Source of the DNA: Victivallis vadensis
GTDB taxonomy: Bacteria; Verrucomicrobiota; Lentisphaeria; Victivallales; Victivallaceae
Length of the DNA: 64,000 nt
Assembly: GCF_003096415.1 (NCBI RefSeq)
Contig: NZ_QEKH01000003.1
Coordinates: forward strand, 174,387-238,386
Direction: 5' to 3'
A program made the position numbers and the translations under genes. The notes under the pieces are model-generated. The model did no database searches. It saw nothing but the letters and a program-made list of their open reading frames with translations, and had not been told where the DNA came from. Of the stretch, positions 1 through 9,163 are shown one piece after another (within the stretch, counting starts at the first letter, position 1; every line of letters starts with the position of its first letter).

Positions 1-1131
1 ACCGATCGCCGGAGCGTCCTTTTCGCCGCCGGCGATTCCGAACGCGCCCTCGTTGTCCGGGGTGTCGGCCAGAGCGCCGTGGCGGCCGATCAGCATCGCG
101 TCGGGAGCGGCCACGGTCAGGCTGTAGCCGATGGCGTGCGCATATTTTCCGGTCAGGGTCAGGCGGTTGCCGAAGCCGAACGCCTCGCGGCCGGAGATTT
201 CGGTGTTGCAGTTGCCGAACACGACCGCACCCATGCCGGAGACGGTGTTGCCGCGGCCGAAGATCACTACGTCGTCGGAGGCCGCTTTGTTGTTACCGCC
301 GCGGATGAATACGCCGCGTCCTGCGGTGTTCAGGTTATTGACGCCGCCGAGGTCGGATTCGGGACCGTGGTTCACGTTGCCGACGCCGGAAACGGCTGCC
401 GATTCCCCGGAATTCACATTGCACAAGCCGGAAACCGAAGCGTAATCGGCAACATTGACGCAGATGCTGCCTTGCACCGTTGCGCCGCACCCGGCGTTGA
501 GGTTGTAGTCTCCTGCGGTCAGGCTGGATTCGTCAGTCTCCCACGAGGTGGCGGGAAACACCAGAAACGCCGGATCGTCGTCGGCGGAGAGTTCGGTGAC
601 GGAAGTCGGCAGCGTCAGGGCGGCGGTCAGCACGACGGTTCCGGCGGCGGCGTCGACGGATTCGACGGTCGCGGCCTGCGGCGAAGCGTCGTCGCTTTTG
701 CTGACATGCACATAGACGACGGTTCCGGCGGCAGCGGCGGGAAGCGTTTCACCGGTCGGCAGCGCCAGCGTCAGGGTGCGGTTGTCCGCTCCGTACCCGG
801 TGATCCGGTACGGGGTGCCGCCCGCCACGTTGTAGAAACCGGACACCTGCGCCTGTTCCGTCAGCGCAACGTTGTTTTCTCCGAAGCCGCCGCTTTGAAG
901 TTCCTCGTATTCCGCGACTGCGGCGTTTTCGACAGTCAGCGGGCCGATCTGTTTGGACTTGAGCGCGGTGATCTTGTAGTATTTCCAGTTTCCGGAGCAG
1001 AAGACCAGAGCGCCGAGAACGGGATTTTCGATGTTCATGATTTCCGCTTCGGCAGATACGCGGCTGCGGGCGTCGAGCGGAGTGTCGACGGTGCCGGGAA
1101 TCAGCCCGCCGGCGGTTTTGACGGTTGCCAT
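1..1131 (-). CDS. Phage tail fibre/adhesin with YadA-head-like repeats (3' end beyond window)
   Basis: This is the last visible gene of the leftward tail module. The ATG at 1131 follows an AGGAGG site and starts 2 nt after the stop of the previous fibre gene. The reading frame is open to the window edge, so the C-terminus is missing. The N-terminal part looks like a phage tail-attachment region. The visible C-terminal part is a run of short repeats rich in G-N, such as VSGLCNVNSGESAAVSGVGN and FGRGNTVSGMGAVVFGNCNT, ending near AIGYSL and LIGRHG. These resemble the left-handed roll repeats of trimeric adhesin heads (YadA/Hia type). The inferred role is trimeric receptor binding at the tail tip. 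The fold is inferred from the repeat pattern only. Confidence 0.7.
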   Translation of the reverse strand, partial: MATVKTAGGLIPGTVDTPLDARSRVSAEAEIMNIENPVLGALVFCSGNWKYYKITALKSKQIGPLTVENAAVAEYEELQSGGFGENNVALTEQAQVSGFYNVAGGTPYRITGYGADNRTLTLALPTGETLPAAAAGTVVYVHVSKSDDASPQAATVESVDAAAGTVVLTAALTLPTSVTELSADDDPAFLVFPATSWETDESSLTAGDYNLNAGCGATVQGSICVNVADYASVSGLCNVNSGESAAVSGVGNVNHGPESDLGGVNNLNTAGRGVFIRGGNNKAASDDVVIFGRGNTVSGMGAVVFGNCNTEISGREAFGFGNRLTLTGKYAHAIGYSLTVAAPDAMLIGRHGALADTPDNEGAFGIAGGEKDAPAIG

Positions 1132-1133
1132 GT

Positions 1134-3476
1134 TTAAACCTCCTGATCAAAATAAATGAATGTTTCACCGTCGAGCAGATTGAACTCCCCGAACGCGCGG
1201 TATTCCACGCCGTCAAGCGTCAGCGCAACGCCGTTCGCGCCGGAGCCCGCTGCGCCGTTGTCGGTTTCAAACGCGGTTTTTCCGCCCAGCCCGTCGTCTT
1301 TGGTCACGATGCAGCCGGCCGGGACCAGCGCGAACACCACCGCTCCGGCAGGGGCCTCGATTGCAATTTTGCCGGTCGGAAGCGGCCCCGAAACCACGGT
1401 TTCGGCGGTCAGCATGTCGGAAGTGATGTCCGCGACGCGCCAGGTGACGCCGTCGGCGATGTAGCCGTAGTGCATGGTTTGCGGCGTTATGATTCCGGCG
1501 ACGGTTCCGGTCACGGTGATGACCAGCGTTTCGGTTCCGGCGGTCGCCGTGACCGTCGCGACGGTTGCGCCCGCCTCCTGCAGCGTGCCGGAGATTTTGC
1601 CGTCCGCCAGCGTCAGCCCGGCCGGAAGCGTGCCGGAGGTGAGATCATAAGTCACCGTTTCCTCTTTCAGGCTCACCGCGTCGAATGCGATATCCACCGC
1701 GTCGCCGACCGTCCCGGTGATCGCGTAGCTGGTGGTTCCGGTCAGAATCGCGGTGCCGAGCCAGGCGAAGAGCTTGCGCAGAAAAATCGGATATTGCATG
1801 TCGCCGCCCTGATCCAGATATTCCTGATACATTGTTTTTTCAAGCAGTCCCTGCGCGAAACGGATGCGGCCGCCGCGGGAAAGGTCGAGCGTCTGATCTG
1901 TAAAATAAATATGGGTCTTGTTGTCGGTGTCGCAGTAATGGATCGTGACGCGGTGCGTCACGTCCAGCGTCTTGACTTCCCCCGGATCGGCCGGATCGTC
2001 AAAGTAGAGTTCAACGGTGGCGATCGGCTTGACGCCGGTCAGCGCAACCGCGTTGGCGATGATCTCCAGCGCGCCGTTTTCGCCGGTGCCGAATTTGATC
2101 GGAGAGGCGACCGAAGCGTTCTCACCGCGCGGTCCGGCCGGGCCGACCGGGCCGACCGGGCCAACCGGGCCTTCCGGGCCGCAGTAGAGGCGGAGTCCCG
2201 CGCTCCATGCGCCGAGGTCGGCCGCCGTTTTCTGGTAATAGAGCTGATACTTCTGCGCGGTCGCGGCAATCCTGCAGATTTCGGTCTTGAGTTCGTTGTC
2301 GGAATAGAGCGCATCGAGCGGCGACGGGCAGGACAATTCCGTGTAGACCGTCGTTTCCCCGTCCGTCCAGGCATAGGCTTTGGCGCCGTTGTCGCCGGCT
2401 TCCGCCCGGGCGAACACCGCGCCGGACTCCCGCGCCGTGACCGATTCGCAGTAAAGGTCTGTCGCCATGTAACGAAAGCCGCGGTCGGCGGCATCGTAGT
2501 TGTGGCGGTTCGCCAGCGTGCCGGTCGCATCGATCGCCAGACCGTCGCCGGGTTCGCCTTGAATGCCCTGCGGTCCCTGCTTGCCGTCGTCGCCCTTGAG
2601 TCCCTGAATGCCCTGTTTCCCCTCCGGACCCTGCTTGCCTTCCGGCCCCTGCTTGCCTTCCGGACCCTGTTTGCCTTCCGGACCGGGCACCGTCGTCAGC
2701 GGCGCGCCGGCGGTCCAGGCCCCGCCGATGAACCAGTAGACTTTGCCCTCATCGGTCGAAACGAAACAGCTTCCCTCCGCCGCATTTTCCGGACGGTCGG
2801 CAACCGGGCCGGTCGCATCCGGCGCCACGGTAAGGCCGTCCTCTCCGTAGGGAATCGGCTGCGGATCGCTCCACGTGCCGTCCTCGCCGTGCCTGACGCG
2901 CTGAAACCGGTCGACATGGTTCACACATTCCGAATGCCACGAAACGCCATCGGCGGAGTATTCCCAGTACAGCTTCTGCGCCAGCACGCCCTTCGTCCAC
3001 GATTTGCTCGCCAGATCGGAATCCGGTTCCGCCGGAACTTCCCCGCCCTCCGGATCGACCGCGCCGCGACAGGTGATGTCGATCTGCACGATCAGAACCG
3101 CATCGCCCGCGTCGTCGAAGCCGCGCAGCTCGAAAACAGCGTCGACGCTTTTCTTGTTGTCGAGCTTTTCAAGGAAAACGGCGGTGTTGGCGTCCACCGG
3201 AACGCCGATCACGCCCTCGGCGGCGCGGCTCTTGTCGATGCCGTCCACGGTGCGGCACATCGGAACGGTGGCGCCGTCCCAGTCGACATCGACCGCCGCA
3301 CGCAGGCTGACGACCTCGGAGAGATCCGCCGCCGTCCATTCGGAACCCGGTTCCCCCTCGAAAAAGTGCAGCTCCCACATCGGCCGCTCACCGAAAAAGA
3401 GCAGCGGCTTCGTGTTGATCCGGCAGTTGTCCAGATTTACCGGCACCTGCCGCGTCAGATTATAGCACAATATCAT
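1134..3476 (-). CDS. Phage tail fibre protein with collagen-like and Ig-like segments
   Basis: About 780 residues. I place the start at 3476 because the ATG overlaps the upstream stop (ATGA). The longer open frame would add 20 residues without support. The middle carries tandem G-P-E-G-K-Q triplets followed by G-x-y runs near 2560-2690, and a second short run of G-P-V at about 2130-2180. These are collagen-like stalks typical of trimeric phage fibres. Towards the C-terminus a stretch with LPAGLTLADGKISGT matches the putative Ig (He_PIG) pattern. The role is probably a tail or side fibre that presents the distal adhesin encoded next. Low-complexity coding accounts for the many shadow frames here. 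Confidence 0.75.
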   Translation of the reverse strand: MILCYNLTRQVPVNLDNCRINTKPLLFFGERPMWELHFFEGEPGSEWTAADLSEVVSLRAAVDVDWDGATVPMCRTVDGIDKSRAAEGVIGVPVDANTAVFLEKLDNKKSVDAVFELRGFDDAGDAVLIVQIDITCRGAVDPEGGEVPAEPDSDLASKSWTKGVLAQKLYWEYSADGVSWHSECVNHVDRFQRVRHGEDGTWSDPQPIPYGEDGLTVAPDATGPVADRPENAAEGSCFVSTDEGKVYWFIGGAWTAGAPLTTVPGPEGKQGPEGKQGPEGKQGPEGKQGIQGLKGDDGKQGPQGIQGEPGDGLAIDATGTLANRHNYDAADRGFRYMATDLYCESVTARESGAVFARAEAGDNGAKAYAWTDGETTVYTELSCPSPLDALYSDNELKTEICRIAATAQKYQLYYQKTAADLGAWSAGLRLYCGPEGPVGPVGPVGPAGPRGENASVASPIKFGTGENGALEIIANAVALTGVKPIATVELYFDDPADPGEVKTLDVTHRVTIHYCDTDNKTHIYFTDQTLDLSRGGRIRFAQGLLEKTMYQEYLDQGGDMQYPIFLRKLFAWLGTAILTGTTSYAITGTVGDAVDIAFDAVSLKEETVTYDLTSGTLPAGLTLADGKISGTLQEAGATVATVTATAGTETLVITVTGTVAGIITPQTMHYGYIADGVTWRVADITSDMLTAETVVSGPLPTGKIAIEAPAGAVVFALVPAGCIVTKDDGLGGKTAFETDNGAAGSGANGVALTLDGVEYRAFGEFNLLDGETFIYFDQEV

Positions 3477-4417
3477 GACATCGCGTCCCCTTCCTTGAAA
3501 TGAAACCAGCTTGTGTAGTCGGCGAACGCCGAACACTGCGTCGCCTCCCAGCCGTTGTAAGTCTCATGATCCTTCGTCGGCGTGGTGATCCCGGCGGTGA
3601 AATCGTCATTCCGAAACTCCACGAAAACGCCGTCGGCATCGGCGGTGAATTGATTCATCCCGATCGAAACGCCGGAACCGAAGAAATTTTCATCGTCGCC
3701 GCCGGCTCCGGCCACTTTCATAAACAAATACACATTGCCGTCCGGCGTGAATCCCTCCGGCAGGTCCGCGTAAATCCTTTTTGTCACGGTCGCGTTGCAG
3801 CAGTAGGAACCCTCGCGCCAGCCGTGATCAGGGCCGTAGATGTTATGAATATAACTGGCGGGGAAACTTCCGTCCGAAGCGGGGCGCGCATCTTTCAGCG
3901 CCGCCGCGACCGCCGCCGCCGGGCTGGACGGTTCGCCGGTGTGAACGCTGCCGGAAACGTAATCGCACAGATATTGTACCGGCGCGTAGAGCAGCAAATT
4001 GATCGCCCGCATCCGCTGGATCGCCCAGGTCAGATTCCACTCCGGGGAGAGATCGCCTTTCTCCGGATCGGAGACCGCCTTTTCATCGCCTCCGGCGGCT
4101 TCCAGCAGCAACTCGTCCCACGTCCACATGATGTCGGCCCAGTCCGTCAGGCCGGAAAAATCGAGCAGGGTGTGGTTGAAATAACGCCTCGCGACTTCCC
4201 GGAGCTCCCGGTCGAACTCGCGGCACCAGGTCTGCCCGTCGCCGGAGGCGGCGAGCATCGGCAGATAATCGGTTTGCGCAATCGTCTCGACATCCCATTC
4301 TTTCGCGAACGGCAGCCGCCGCTCCTCCAGCGCCTTGCGCAGCCCCTCGGCCGGAGTCCGCGCCGGCAGAAAACCCGGCTGCGGAAAACCAAACGTCTGC
4401 CAATTTAACCCTTGCAT
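3473..4417 (-). CDS. Hypothetical prophage tail-module protein
   Basis: A 314-residue protein starting MQGLNWQTFGFPQPG, with an AGAGAGG-type site upstream. It overlaps the fibre gene by four bases (ATGA), so the two are probably translationally coupled. It is rich in aromatic and acidic residues, lacks membrane segments, and ends in a region that looks beta-rich. I do not recognise the family. Its place between the tape-measure side genes and the fibres suggests a baseplate or tail-tip component, or a phage distal-tail adaptor. A TCCGAC-type repeat tract lies just upstream. Confidence 0.6.
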   Translation of the reverse strand: MQGLNWQTFGFPQPGFLPARTPAEGLRKALEERRLPFAKEWDVETIAQTDYLPMLAASGDGQTWCREFDRELREVARRYFNHTLLDFSGLTDWADIMWTWDELLLEAAGGDEKAVSDPEKGDLSPEWNLTWAIQRMRAINLLLYAPVQYLCDYVSGSVHTGEPSSPAAAVAAALKDARPASDGSFPASYIHNIYGPDHGWREGSYCCNATVTKRIYADLPEGFTPDGNVYLFMKVAGAGGDDENFFGSGVSIGMNQFTADADGVFVEFRNDDFTAGITTPTKDHETYNGWEATQCSAFADYTSWFHFKEGDAMS

Positions 4418-4435
4418 GGCCTCTCTCCCTCTTTT

Positions 4436-4468
4436 GTCCGACCGGTCGGACTGGTCGGACTGGTCCGA
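4436..4468. repeat. TCCGAC 9-bp tandem repeat tract
   Basis: Alternating TCCGAC and TCGGAC units with CGG/TGG spacers fill the gap between two tail genes. One of about fourteen tracts of this family in the prophage. Confidence 0.85.
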
Positions 4469-4471
4469 TGG

Positions 4472-5071
4472 TTATTTCACCCAGCGGCCGGTCACCTCAA
4501 TGTCGCCGACCGGATGCACCTGCGCGGCGCTCCAGCTTTTCGTATCGTCGTTGTAGGAGATTTCCGCGATCCGCAGGATGTAACGTTTTTCGTCCTTCGT
4601 TTCCGGCAGCGTTTCCTCCAGACTGAAAGTCGCGGTGTAATCCTCCGTTTCGTCATCATAAGTGATGTCGAGGATCACGACGCCGGCTTTCGGCGGCCAC
4701 TCCTGGTCGGCGATCTGCTTTCTCCGGCTGCCGATCGTCAGCATCCCGGCGACGCCGCTTTCGGAGGCGGTGTTGTGCAGCCTGACGACCTGCCCCGGAT
4801 TTTCCTGTTCTTCGTCGACGGGTTCGACCGTGACCGCGAACGGGCCTTCGTCGCCCCCCGCGGTCACGCCGGCCGCGCCTCCGCCGGTGCTGCCGGCTGA
4901 GGCGGAGAACACCGTTCCGGCCGGAAGCCGCTGAATCCGGATGCCCGCCCCGGCGACGGGGCGGCAGCTCTGCAGATGGTCGATCAACTGGTTCCAGAGA
5001 TCGTACAGAACAATAAACTTGTCGTTTTTAAGCAGTTTGCGCGGCAGCATTTTTTCCTTTCCGTCCGACAT
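4472..5071 (-). CDS. Hypothetical prophage tail protein
   Basis: A 199-residue protein beginning MSDGKEKMLPRKLLKND. The N-terminal third is helical with LYDLWNQLIDHL. A Gly/Ala-rich linker follows, then a beta-rich C-terminal half (TVGS, VVILDITYDDETEDYTATF, YILRIAEISYNDD). No family is recognised. It is flanked on both sides by TCCGAC repeat tracts, so it forms a clean one-gene cassette. A role in the tail tip or as a fibre-associated protein is inferred from position only. Confidence 0.6.
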   Translation of the reverse strand: MSDGKEKMLPRKLLKNDKFIVLYDLWNQLIDHLQSCRPVAGAGIRIQRLPAGTVFSASAGSTGGGAAGVTAGGDEGPFAVTVEPVDEEQENPGQVVRLHNTASESGVAGMLTIGSRRKQIADQEWPPKAGVVILDITYDDETEDYTATFSLEETLPETKDEKRYILRIAEISYNDDTKSWSAAQVHPVGDIEVTGRWVK

Positions 5072-5096
5072 GTCCGACTGGTCGGACCGGTCCGAC
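5063..5096. repeat. TCCGAC 9-bp tandem repeat tract
   Basis: Contains the perfect 16-bp palindrome GTCGGACCGGTCCGAC and abuts the stop codon of the next gene. Confidence 0.85.
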
Positions 5097-5855
5097 TTAA
5101 CTGTAAAGTTCCTTGTCCCATCCCTCTTCGTTGCCGGAGAGCGTCCAGGTCAGCGTCGCCAGCCAGTCGTTTCCATTCCAGGAGACGCCGGCGTCGTCAC
5201 ACTTCCAGTCGCCCCTTTTGATGCCGAAGTCGTTGTCCGGTTTCCCGATTTTATTCAGGTTGTTCGCAACCATTTTCCCCGCCGCGTTCGCCGAACGGAA
5301 GCGGGCTGTTTCGGTGACCGAATAGGTCGCCACGTCGTAGGTTTCGTAACCGGGCTTGACGGGGTCTTTCAGGATGTGCCAGCGGCCCTCTTTGCCGTTC
5401 GGCAGCTCGCCCGGCGTTTTGATCCAGGCGTATTTCTGAGAATCGGCGTGGTTGAGAACCGTGTCTTTCGCCGTTTCCCACCAGGAAGGAGCGGCTTTCA
5501 CGCCGGGAGCCCCGGCCAGATAGCAGTTCCAGCGGGCCTGGTATTTTTTATGCGTTTCCAGCGGCATCGACAGCATCGAACCTTTCAACTGCGCCGATTT
5601 TTTGCCGTAGGCGTTGTCCGGCTTTTCGGTGAGTTCGCCGTCGGCGGCCAGAGTGAACCGCTGTTCGCAATGCCAGATGCGCGGGCTTTCCTGATAGACC
5701 CGGACGCTTTTGAGCTGCCCGTCGTCAGTGCAGGCTCCGACCGGCGTGCCGGCTGCTGTGGCGGCCATCTCCTCTTTCGAGCCGTTCCAGACGATCGTGG
5801 TGGTGATGCCGTCCGAAGTGCGCTCCGTCACCCGAGATTGAAACTTTACTCCCAT
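5097..5855 (-). CDS. Hypothetical prophage tail protein
   Basis: A 252-residue protein, MGVKFQSRVTERTSDGITTT at the start, rich in Trp, Lys and Tyr, with several WxxxxW-like spacings. It has no membrane segments and looks like a soluble beta-rich structural protein. It follows the tape-measure gene in the transcript, where distal-tail and baseplate-hub genes normally lie. I do not recognise the family, so the function is left open. The stop codon directly abuts a repeat tract, and the region before the start holds another. Confidence 0.6.
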   Translation of the reverse strand: MGVKFQSRVTERTSDGITTTIVWNGSKEEMAATAAGTPVGACTDDGQLKSVRVYQESPRIWHCEQRFTLAADGELTEKPDNAYGKKSAQLKGSMLSMPLETHKKYQARWNCYLAGAPGVKAAPSWWETAKDTVLNHADSQKYAWIKTPGELPNGKEGRWHILKDPVKPGYETYDVATYSVTETARFRSANAAGKMVANNLNKIGKPDNDFGIKRGDWKCDDAGVSWNGNDWLATLTWTLSGNEEGWDKELYS

Positions 5856-5868
5856 GACTTTTCCTCCC

Positions 5869-5920
5869 GTCGGACCGGTCAGACGGGTCCGACCTGTCCG
5901 ACTGGTCTGACTGGTCCGAC
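5869..5920. repeat. TCCGAC 9-bp tandem repeat tract
   Basis: Longest tract seen, with about six imperfect units, one TCAGAC and one TCTGAC variant, between the tape measure and the next tail gene. Confidence 0.85.
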
Positions 5921-5923
5921 AGC

Positions 5924-8038
5924 TTAAAACGTTCCAAGTTTTTCGCAGATTGCCGCGATCTGTTTCATCTGCTCAAGCTGCTGTTTGTTGGTGTTGGCGA
6001 TTTCGCGGTTGATCTTGTCCGACTCCGGCAGCTTGGCGCCGCCGGCGAAACCGCCGCGTGCGGTCAGGCTGTTGGTCTTGACCGATGTGTCGCCGAGCGA
6101 GGTTTCCCGCGTGTTCGCCATCGCGTAACTGATGGCCGACAGTTGTTTGACCATCGCCGTTTCTTCCTCGGAAAGTTCGCCGCCTTTGGCTTTCCTGGCA
6201 TCGCGCAGCGCCTTTTGCTCCTCGAACTCCCGGCCGCGTCCGGCTTTGGTCATCGCCTCGCCGTAAAGGCCGTAGGCCTGCTCCTGCAGGTTCTGCCGGA
6301 GGTTCAGTTCCTTCAAGGCCTTCCGCTGTTCGAGCAGTTCCTGTGTTTCCTCCTCGGTCAGCTTTTTGCCTTGACGTTTCATCTCCAGGCGGAGCTTTTC
6401 GGCTTCATAGGCTTCATAATTGCCGTCGACCAGAAGTTGCTGAAGAGCGACCTCCTCTTTGGCTTCCGCGATCTGTTTGGCCGTGTCCTGCTTCTGGAGG
6501 GCTTCCCGCTGTTCGAGGATTTTTTTCTTCTCCTCCTCGGAGAGTTTCAGATTCTGATCCTTGAGTTCTTTTTCCAGCTTCAGCACGGCGGCTTTTTCAA
6601 ACTCCGCGGCGGCGATCAGCTTGTTGTAATCAAGCTCATACTTCGCCTGGTCGGTAATCTTCTTGACGGCCTCCGCCCGCTGGCGGTTGAGAGTGTCGAT
6701 CTGCTGCTCGAACGCATAAATTTTCTCATCTGATGCCAGGATTGCCTGCTTGGCCTGCAGAATCCGCTTTTCCGCGTCCAGCATACCATCCCGGTCACCA
6801 GCGCTCTTCGCTTTTTCATAATCGGTTTGCGCAGAACCGAGCGCGGCTTCCGCTTCGACCCGCTGCCGGCTGCTGCGCTCCGCATCGATTCCCTGACGGC
6901 GGTTTGCGATTTTGACGTCGATGTCTTTGGCGGCATTGAAGGCGTCGTCGGATTTGCGCTGTCCAAAAGAACGGTTTCGTTCCTGATTCCCCTTTGCAAG
7001 GTCGGCATTTTCGGCCTGCCGCTTCGCGCGGAAGTCGGCAACGGGATCGGAGCGGCGCTGCTCGTGGAGCTGTCTGCGCAGCTCCGTCATGCGTTTTACG
7101 TTCTCCTCGATCTTCTGCCCGGCCTCTTTGGCGTCCGCTTCGCCGCCGAGCCGGACATCGCCGCCAAACCAGACCGGTATTCCCGCATTGTCGCGGACCT
7201 GCGCCTGAGCGGCATTGTCGGATTGCAACTGCCTCAACTCGGTTTCCATTTCCGCGATCCGCCGGTCTTTGTCGCGCTGGAGCTTTTTCACCATCGCTTC
7301 ATCGACGCCGGAGAGCTTGCCGGTGGTTTCATCCAGTTTGACGCCGAGGTCGCCGTAGGATTTGGTCAGGTCGGCGATCAGTTTCCGCGCTTCCGCTTTG
7401 TTGGAGTTGGAGAGCTGCTCCGCCGAACTCAATTCCGACAGGCGCGACAAATAACCATCCGACTTCTGCCGGAGCTGCTCGTTCGCTTCGGCGGCTTCCC
7501 GGATATTTGCCGCATTCCGCTGCGCAAGTTCGCCGGCTTCCTTCATGCCGTTGATCCAGTTGCGGTAAGCTGTCACGGCGATTTTGCCGAGACTGGCGAT
7601 TCCGGCCGCGATGATTCCGATCGCCCCGCCGCCGGCCAGGAATTTTCCAAGAAAATTTCCGGCGCCGCCCCGCGTCTTGTTCATCTCCTCGCGAATCGCG
7701 CCGAAAGCCTGAGCCGCCTGCTCCCGCAACGATACCGGAATCAATTTCGCCAGAATCCCGCCGGTCTTCCGCGCGGCGGCATCAGTCTGTTCCAGCTCCT
7801 CGCGTACCGTTTCCAGCGGCGCGTCGTCGGCGGTCACGGGAACGTCGATCTCCGGCGTCGGCGTCTGGGCCAGCTCCTCCACGGCGGCCTTTGCCTGTGT
7901 GGTGTCGGCGGTGACGGAAACCTGCCGGTCCGGCAGGTTCGCCAGACTGCCGGCCGCCGCGCGGCTTTCCGCTACCACCGCTTCCAGCTCCTTGCGGTAC
8001 TCTGCGGCGTCGAGCGTTATTTTGCAGACTGTGGCCAT
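5924..8038 (-). CDS. Phage tail tape measure protein
   Basis: 704 residues, the longest gene of the tail module. It sets tail length and is ejected with the DNA in siphovirus- and myovirus-type tails. Residues 1-110 are an Ala-rich N-terminus with ITLDAAEYRKELEAV. A hydrophobic glycine-rich stretch around residues 125-165 (GNFLGKFLAGGGAIGIIAAG) is the membrane-active segment usual in tape measures. Long Glu/Lys/Gln coiled coils fill residues 180-640. It is downstream of tube-like and chaperone-like genes, which is the canonical position. The assignment rests on architecture and position. Confidence 0.8.
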   Translation of the reverse strand: MATVCKITLDAAEYRKELEAVVAESRAAAGSLANLPDRQVSVTADTTQAKAAVEELAQTPTPEIDVPVTADDAPLETVREELEQTDAAARKTGGILAKLIPVSLREQAAQAFGAIREEMNKTRGGAGNFLGKFLAGGGAIGIIAAGIASLGKIAVTAYRNWINGMKEAGELAQRNAANIREAAEANEQLRQKSDGYLSRLSELSSAEQLSNSNKAEARKLIADLTKSYGDLGVKLDETTGKLSGVDEAMVKKLQRDKDRRIAEMETELRQLQSDNAAQAQVRDNAGIPVWFGGDVRLGGEADAKEAGQKIEENVKRMTELRRQLHEQRRSDPVADFRAKRQAENADLAKGNQERNRSFGQRKSDDAFNAAKDIDVKIANRRQGIDAERSSRQRVEAEAALGSAQTDYEKAKSAGDRDGMLDAEKRILQAKQAILASDEKIYAFEQQIDTLNRQRAEAVKKITDQAKYELDYNKLIAAAEFEKAAVLKLEKELKDQNLKLSEEEKKKILEQREALQKQDTAKQIAEAKEEVALQQLLVDGNYEAYEAEKLRLEMKRQGKKLTEEETQELLEQRKALKELNLRQNLQEQAYGLYGEAMTKAGRGREFEEQKALRDARKAKGGELSEEETAMVKQLSAISYAMANTRETSLGDTSVKTNSLTARGGFAGGAKLPESDKINREIANTNKQQLEQMKQIAAICEKLGTF

Positions 8039-8047
8039 AAATACTCC

Positions 8048-8761
8048 TCACTGTTGGTCCGACAAAAACTTTTCCGCAAGCTCATCGATTCGGGCGGATA
8101 TCTGCGCCTCAAGTTCGGCGTCCGGCCGCCGGCGGAACCGGTGCGGTTCCGTGCTTTCGCGCCGGGCGAAGTTCACGTAGGCGCAGCAGACCGTCGAAAG
8201 GCTCATCCCGTGCATGACCCGTTCCCACGGTTCGCCGGTTTCGCGCACCGCGACGCCGCAGATGCGGGTCAGCCATTCGGCGTCATAGCGCGGCGGCTCA
8301 TCTGCAAGGTCGGCGGGCGGCATCAGCTCCAGCGGCCGGAAGGCGGCGTCGCGCCAGGCGGCGGCCTCCCGGTGAGCGTCCGCGGCCTCCAGCCCCGTCG
8401 CCGCGGCATAACCGGCGGCGGCTCCCGGTATCTCCCAGGGCGCCAGGCGCAGTTCCCGCAGATCGGGGGCGGAAAGGATGTAAAGCGCGACGTCGAGATC
8501 GATCGTCCGGATCGCGCCGCCGGTTGCGTACCGGTTCTCCAGCATCCACAGAAACGCCCATTTCGCGGCCGTCAGGGGCCGGACGGGAAGTTTCCCGATG
8601 CGGAAGTCGCCCAGGTTCATAACCTCCAGCAGCAGCCGCGTCTCGGCGTTTTTGTCGTATTTCAGGCTTTCCAGGCGGCGCAGCTCTCCGTCGCCGGCCA
8701 GAATCCGGTTGAACTCCACACCGGCGAGCTGTTGAAGTTCAGCCGCGGCATATCGACTCAC
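8048..8761 (-). CDS. Hypothetical protein in tail-assembly-chaperone position
   Basis: A 237-residue, mostly helical protein. It starts with an ATG that overlaps the upstream stop (ATGA at 8758-8761), showing coupled translation. The middle contains RIGKLPVRPLTAAKWAFLWMLENR and several Ala/Leu-rich helices. The gene sits between a putative tube-type protein and the tape measure, the place where tail assembly chaperones (lambda G/GT, Mu gp41) are encoded. No slippery frameshift signal was evident to me. The chaperone role is an inference from gene order. Confidence 0.55.
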   Translation of the reverse strand: MSRYAAAELQQLAGVEFNRILAGDGELRRLESLKYDKNAETRLLLEVMNLGDFRIGKLPVRPLTAAKWAFLWMLENRYATGGAIRTIDLDVALYILSAPDLRELRLAPWEIPGAAAGYAAATGLEAADAHREAAAWRDAAFRPLELMPPADLADEPPRYDAEWLTRICGVAVRETGEPWERVMHGMSLSTVCCAYVNFARRESTEPHRFRRRPDAELEAQISARIDELAEKFLSDQQ

Positions 8762-9099
8762 GATCCGCCTCCTTCGGCAGCCTCCATCGGAGCGGAACCG
8801 TTGATGCTGGCGGTCTTGTGGCCGTTGACGCCCTCCCTGACCGACACATTGTCGATCGTGTACTTTTTGCCGCCGATGGTCAGTTCGCCGCCGACGGTCA
8901 GCGCGGAAATATCACCCTCCGCCACGACGTTTCCTTCGCACTGGATGGTCCTTTTCTTGCCGTACATATCGATCTGCTCGATGTTGCCGTCCTCGTCGAT
9001 CGCCTCCGCGGTGGAGGCGGTTTCGCCGTAGGTGACGGTTTGCAGATGCAGCCCCGCCACGGCGTTTTTGAACGAGGCCAGGCCGAATACAATACTCAT
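8758..9099 (-). CDS. Small beta-rich tail protein, possible tube or tail-terminator component
   Basis: 113 residues starting MSIVFGLASFKNAVAG. I chose the ATG at 9099, which lies behind a GAGGAG site, rather than the in-frame TTG two codons earlier. The sequence is beta-rich, with IDMYGKKRTIQCEGNVV and GGKKYTIDNVSVREGVNGHK. It is short for a tail tube protein, but it lies where a tube or small structural protein would be expected, two genes before the tape measure. The family is not recognised. Confidence 0.5.
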   Translation of the reverse strand: MSIVFGLASFKNAVAGLHLQTVTYGETASTAEAIDEDGNIEQIDMYGKKRTIQCEGNVVAEGDISALTVGGELTIGGKKYTIDNVSVREGVNGHKTASINGSAPMEAAEGGGS

Positions 9100-9118
9100 A
9101 ATCAAAACTCCTCTGATA

Positions 9119-9161
9119 GTCGGACCTGTCCGACCGGTCTGACAAGTCCGACAGGTCCGAC
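9119..9161. repeat. TCCGAC 9-bp tandem repeat tract
   Basis: Five units separating the gp37-like gene from the small beta-rich gene. Confidence 0.85.
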
Positions 9162-9163
9162 GG

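Noticed and set aside
79..1137. Long plus-strand frame opposite the fibre gene
   Set aside because: High-GC shadow of the minus-strand fibre gene; Gly/Val/Arg-rich, no ribosome site, and the minus strand has clear fibre repeats.
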